Shown: positions 47,230-49,912 of the stretch, piece by piece
How the letters are laid out: every line of letters starts with the position of its first letter
Position numbering within the stretch: the stretch's first letter is position 1
Source: a virus
IMG/VR virus record: IMGVR_UViG_3300048031_000487
Span: 1 to 49,912 of that record
Reading direction: 5' to 3' (one strand)
DNA: 49,912 bases
Program-made: the position numbers and the translations under genes
The notes under the pieces: model-generated
What the model saw: the letters and a program-made list of their open reading frames with translations, nothing else
Database searches by the model: none
Told to the model about the DNA's origin: nothing

Positions 47230-48191
47230 CCGAATACAGCATGGCTTTTCGACCTTTTCAATACCCGTGGGCGATGGACGCTGCTGAAGCACATGAGAAG
47301 ATCCACTGGGGCAGTTGGGAGGCAGATCTACAGGAAGACGTGAAGCAGTGGAAATCCGGTGATCTCACCACGACCGAGAAGGCCCACATCACACAGATCC
47401 TCCGGTTGTTCACCCAGAGCGATGTACAGGTCGGCGGGAACTACTGCGACCTGTTCATCCCGAGGTTCAAGAACAACGAGATCCGGAACATGCTCCTGAG
47501 TTTCGCCAACCGTGAAGGCGTCCACCAACGGGCCTACGCCCTGCTCAACGACACCCTCGGACTCCATGAGCGGGAGTATTGGGCGTTCATGGAGTACGAA
47601 GAACTCGCCTCCAAAATCCTGTTCATGCAGGACAACGACGTGAGCACCCTCTCAGGACTGGGTCGTGCCCTCGCGCAGTCGGTCTGCAACGAGGGCATGA
47701 GCCTGTTCAGCGCGTTCGTCATGCTGCTCAACTACCAGCGGTTCGGGAAAATGAAGGGCATGTGTACCGTGGTCGAGTGGAGCATCAGGGACGAAACCCT
47801 GCATGTCAAAGGAATGGCTCGACTGTTCAAGACGTTCTGCGAGGAACACCCCCGCATTGTCCGTGACGACTTCAAGAGGTCCATCTACACGATGTATGAG
47901 ACTGCCGTGGTGCTGGAAGACAAGGTGATCGACCTCGCCTACAAGGTGGGTGATGTCGAGGGACTGACCGCAGACGAGATGAAGGCGTACATCCGGTACA
48001 TGGCAGATCGCCGACTCAACCAGTTGGGCATGAAGGCCATCTTCAACGTCGAGGACAACCCGCTACCGTGGCTCGACTGGGTGCTCAATGGCGACACCAT
48101 GTCGAACTTCTTTGAGAAGCGGGTGACCGACTACTCGGCGTCAGGGCTTGCGGGATCATGGGGCTGGGACGGCGAAGCCGCTGCAAAGTAG
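47217..48191 (+). CDS. nrdB: Class I ribonucleotide reductase, small (beta) subunit
   Basis: The ATG at 47217 has GAGGAG upstream and lies inside the end of nrdA. The 324-residue protein has the di-metal ligands in order: D69 (FTQSDVQVG), E100 and H103 (REGVHQRAY), E159 (CNEGMSLF), E193 and H196 (RDETLHVKG). Tyr107 (QRAYALL) is in the position of the radical tyrosine, so it looks like a standard Tyr-radical beta subunit. The C-terminal peptide (GSWGWDGEAAAK) is expected to dock into NrdA. It ends 2 bases before the convergent metallopeptidase gene. Confidence 0.93.
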   Translation: MPGLTEYSMAFRPFQYPWAMDAAEAHEKIHWGSWEADLQEDVKQWKSGDLTTTEKAHITQILRLFTQSDVQVGGNYCDLFIPRFKNNEIRNMLLSFANREGVHQRAYALLNDTLGLHEREYWAFMEYEELASKILFMQDNDVSTLSGLGRALAQSVCNEGMSLFSAFVMLLNYQRFGKMKGMCTVVEWSIRDETLHVKGMARLFKTFCEEHPRIVRDDFKRSIYTMYETAVVLEDKVIDLAYKVGDVEGLTADEMKAYIRYMADRRLNQLGMKAIFNVEDNPLPWLDWVLNGDTMSNFFEKRVTDYSASGLAGSWGWDGEAAAK

Positions 48192-48192
48192 A

Positions 48193-49299
48193 TCAGAAGA
48201 TCGACCGTAGTGCAGCCGTGTGCTCTGGCCCGAGACTCCCGAAGGCGTCCGAGGCCACGGCTTCGCAGAAGTGTTCCTCCGCGTTCTTAGCCGAGTACGC
48301 GGTCGGAAACCGCAACTCGTCACCCATGGTCTCTCTGCGGAACTTGAGGAGCCGGTACTTGCTGATCTCGGATTCACTTCCGTCAGGCCGCGCAAAGGTG
48401 TACGCCGATTCCTTGATCTCCTTGATCACGGGACGCCAGCCTCGGGGGGCACCCTTGATCCGAACAGGAAGCGCCTCGCCCACCTCGGGGGGTGGGATTT
48501 CCACCTTCTTGTAGGAGGTCTTGCGGTGATGCTTTTCCCACAACGCCTTCGCCTCACGGGACATGAACTTCCGCCAGTACCGGTGAGTGAGTTCGTGTAC
48601 AAGTGCGAAGGATTCATCAAACCCCCACTTCGCGTTAGCCACACGGCAATACACAACGTCCTCTTGGATGTTGTACCACGCAGCCGTCCGGGCCTTGTTT
48701 AGTTGCCCTGCCAAGTAAATGTCCCCGTAGAGAACCTTCCGCAGACCGGGCACGTCCTTGTCGGCCTTCACCTTGTTGGTGGCTGTCACCAGCATCTTCT
48801 TGAAGGCTTCCAGTTTCGCGCCAGAGGCTCCGGTGGTGTTGTGGACCGTGAACGGGCCGAGTCGGAACAGCGCGTCTGTGCCTTCTTGTTTCTCGGGCCA
48901 CGTCTTTGCCGCTGCTATGGTCAGCAGAATCCGCTTCTCGTTGGTTTTCCACCACTTGTAGACATTCTTCGGCATCTTCCGGCTTCGTGCGTAGAGCCGG
49001 TAAGCCATCTCCAGCCCTTTGGCTTTACGGGCAGGAATCTCACGGGTTCCTAAGATGCCGTCGGCGATCTTGTAGCCCTTATCCATGAGTTCAACCCATG
49101 GGAGATTGGCCCGTTGCCGCACGACGTAGTTGTCACCGGAGATACCTCGTGCCAATCCGTCCTCAACAGCCTTCTTGAAGGCGGCATGCGCCCTTTCAAA
49201 CGGCACGATGTTCTGAGCAATGTCTTGCTCAGAACCCGCTGCGAGCACATTACGTGCGACTATATGCCGTTGGGCTACGCGGAAGGCAGAGGGTCGCAT
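48193..49299 (-). CDS. HExxH zinc metallopeptidase-like protein
   Basis: The ATG at 49299 has AAGGAG upstream (368 residues). The core FALVHELTHRYW (H235-E236-x-x-H239) is a gluzincin/zincin active site, and a candidate third ligand lies in NAEEHFCEAVASDAF near residue 345. The preceding part is helical and basic (RKAKGLEMAYRLYARSRKMP). The N-terminus MRPSAFRVAQRHIVARN looks like an amphipathic basic segment and may be a targeting tag. There is no signal peptide, so it acts in the host cytoplasm or inside the particle. It may process virion proteins, but this is only a possibility. Confidence 0.75.
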   Translation of the reverse strand: MRPSAFRVAQRHIVARNVLAAGSEQDIAQNIVPFERAHAAFKKAVEDGLARGISGDNYVVRQRANLPWVELMDKGYKIADGILGTREIPARKAKGLEMAYRLYARSRKMPKNVYKWWKTNEKRILLTIAAAKTWPEKQEGTDALFRLGPFTVHNTTGASGAKLEAFKKMLVTATNKVKADKDVPGLRKVLYGDIYLAGQLNKARTAAWYNIQEDVVYCRVANAKWGFDESFALVHELTHRYWRKFMSREAKALWEKHHRKTSYKKVEIPPPEVGEALPVRIKGAPRGWRPVIKEIKESAYTFARPDGSESEISKYRLLKFRRETMGDELRFPTAYSAKNAEEHFCEAVASDAFGSLGPEHTAALRSIF

Positions 49300-49310
49300 C
49301 AAAGTCTCCT

Positions 49311-49346
49311 TACTCAGTGGGTGTCCTATAGAATATCCACTGAGTA
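49311..49346. promoter_or_regulatory. Inverted repeat operator in a divergent promoter region
   Basis: TACTCAGTGG (49311-49320) and CCACTGAGTA (49337-49346) form a perfect 10-bp inverted repeat separated by 16 bases, centred between two divergent starts (49299 and 49356). The spacer contains TCCTATAGAATAT, which fits a promoter-like motif. It could be a binding site for a dimeric regulator or a hairpin in either leader. Confidence 0.5.
49324..49330 (+). promoter_or_regulatory. Possible promoter motif TCCTATA before the gene at 49356
   Basis: TCCTATA lies 26 bases before the ATG at 49356, between the arms of the 49311-49346 inverted repeat. It matches the core of the motifs at 3046, 3525 and 4036. 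Promoter activity is inferred. Confidence 0.3.
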
Positions 49347-49355
49347 GGGAGACCC

Positions 49356-49706
49356 ATGGGGAAAAGCAGGTTCGACACCGCTCGCTTAGTTGTTGAGGTC
49401 AAACAGCGCCTTTCGGACGGTGCCTTGTTTACCTCACATCGGTATGCCACTCCGGGAGATAAAAACCGTGCCTCAAAGTGGCCCTCGGGAGGACTTGTTC
49501 AGGTCGCACATGCACTGCTCATCGAATATTTACGACGAGAAGCCTATGTCATGGCGATTACCATGATCTCTCAAGGTCGTGACCCCAAAGGCATCACGAC
49601 CCGCGACCTTGAGGAACGGGTCAAGATGCAAATAATCAAAATGGTGGATCAGTTCTCTGAAGGGGCTGTGGAAGAAGCCCTTCAGAGGATCAACTCACAG
49701 GGATGA
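49356..49706 (+). CDS. Hypothetical protein (116 aa)
   Basis: AGGGAG precedes the ATG. The product is alpha-helical and moderately basic (RLVVEVKQRLSDGALFTSHR; VAHALLIEYLRREAYVMAIT; DLEERVKMQIIKMVDQFSEG). No motif is recognised. Its promoter region contains the perfect inverted repeat 49311-49346, so it and the metallopeptidase gene may be regulated together. Its 3' end overlaps the SWIM-type gene on the other strand by 17 bases. Confidence 0.75.
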   Translation: MGKSRFDTARLVVEVKQRLSDGALFTSHRYATPGDKNRASKWPSGGLVQVAHALLIEYLRREAYVMAITMISQGRDPKGITTRDLEERVKMQIIKMVDQFSEGAVEEALQRINSQG

Positions 49707-49912
49707 GACTTCTGATCTCATCCACGAGACGCTCAAACTGACTTCGGAGTTTTGCGTTCTCGTCCTCGATCATGTTCCCTTGCTCAACAGCAAGGGCTTT
49801 GATGTGACGGCACGGCTTCTGGTCAGGACAAGAGCACCAAGACCAGCCCGGAAGTTTGATCTCTGTTTCAAACTCGTCGTCACGGTCGTCAACCGTCACC
49901 GCTTCCACACCC
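49690..49912 (-). CDS. SWIM-type zinc-finger protein, N-terminus outside window
   Basis: The frame is open to the right edge and ends at 49690, with ~74 codons visible. GWSWCSCPDQKPCRHIKALA contains the SWIM zinc motif C-x-C-(~6)-C-x-H. A coiled-coil helix follows (ENAKLRSQFERLVDEIRSLI). SWIM domains bind DNA or proteins and often occur in helicases and transposases of the SNF2 or MuDR type. What domain precedes it cannot be seen. A GTG at 49908 is an internal candidate start, but the upstream frame remains open. Confidence 0.7.
   Translation of the reverse strand, partial: GVEAVTVDDRDDEFETEIKLPGWSWCSCPDQKPCRHIKALAVEQGNMIEDENAKLRSQFERLVDEIRSLIPVS

Overview
The window looks like about 50 kb from the genome of a large, probably lytic, contractile-tailed bacteriophage (myovirus-like). 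Evidence for this is a tail-sheath-type protein at the left edge, glycine/alanine-rich virion-type proteins, a peptidoglycan-binding lysin, and a very dense gene layout in which most neighbours overlap by 4 to 20 bases (ATGA, GTGA or TGATG junctions). A large private DNA replication and repair toolbox points the same way. I see no integrase, transposase, rRNA, tRNA or CRISPR array. The host cannot be named from the sequence.

From about 40.66 kb down to 1, nearly everything is on the minus strand; only a two-gene plus-strand block at 4.08-4.64 kb breaks this. In transcription order the first part (40.7-35.4 kb) is virion-like: a 1072-residue multi-module protein, an FmdB-type zinc-ribbon protein, a small membrane protein and two structural-looking proteins, closed by a strong terminator. 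Next (35.3-14 kb) comes a replication, recombination and nucleotide block: RecD2-like helicase, an SSB-like protein, RuvC-like resolvase, RecA, the Walker-A half of a Rad50/SbcC ATPase, two winged-helix paralogues, SbcD/Mre11, a Cas4/RecB-type nuclease, a beta-clamp-like protein, the other half of the Rad50 ATPase, a ThyX-like protein, a primase-type TOPRIM protein, DnaX, a NusG-like factor and a sigma-like factor. The last part (13.8-1 kb) looks late or virion-associated: Dps-like protein, a 1139-residue SNF2-type helicase, lysin, 2H phosphoesterase, a second FmdB protein and the tail sheath.

From 40.8 kb to the right edge most genes are on the plus strand: a sigma-like regulator behind a host-type -35/-10 promoter, clamp-loader delta' and delta homologues, and class I ribonucleotide reductase large and small subunits. 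There is also a zinc metallopeptidase on the minus strand and a SWIM-type zinc protein that runs off the edge.

The genes suggest a phage that brings a bacterial-style sliding clamp and clamp loader (DnaX, delta, delta', beta), its own recombination machinery, dNTP supply and several transcription regulators. The most unusual signals are: a recurring ~25-residue peptide module (consensus around LIRLASxLPxGSxERRxIL) at the start of two proteins and four times within the 1072-residue protein; a Rad50/SbcC ATPase split at the zinc hook into two genes 6 kb apart; two reading frames that stay open beyond an in-frame UGA-C; a cluster of GGAAATTTCC palindromes; a repeated intergenic leader motif; and a 656-base non-coding stretch with a long hairpin and a trinucleotide-like repeat.
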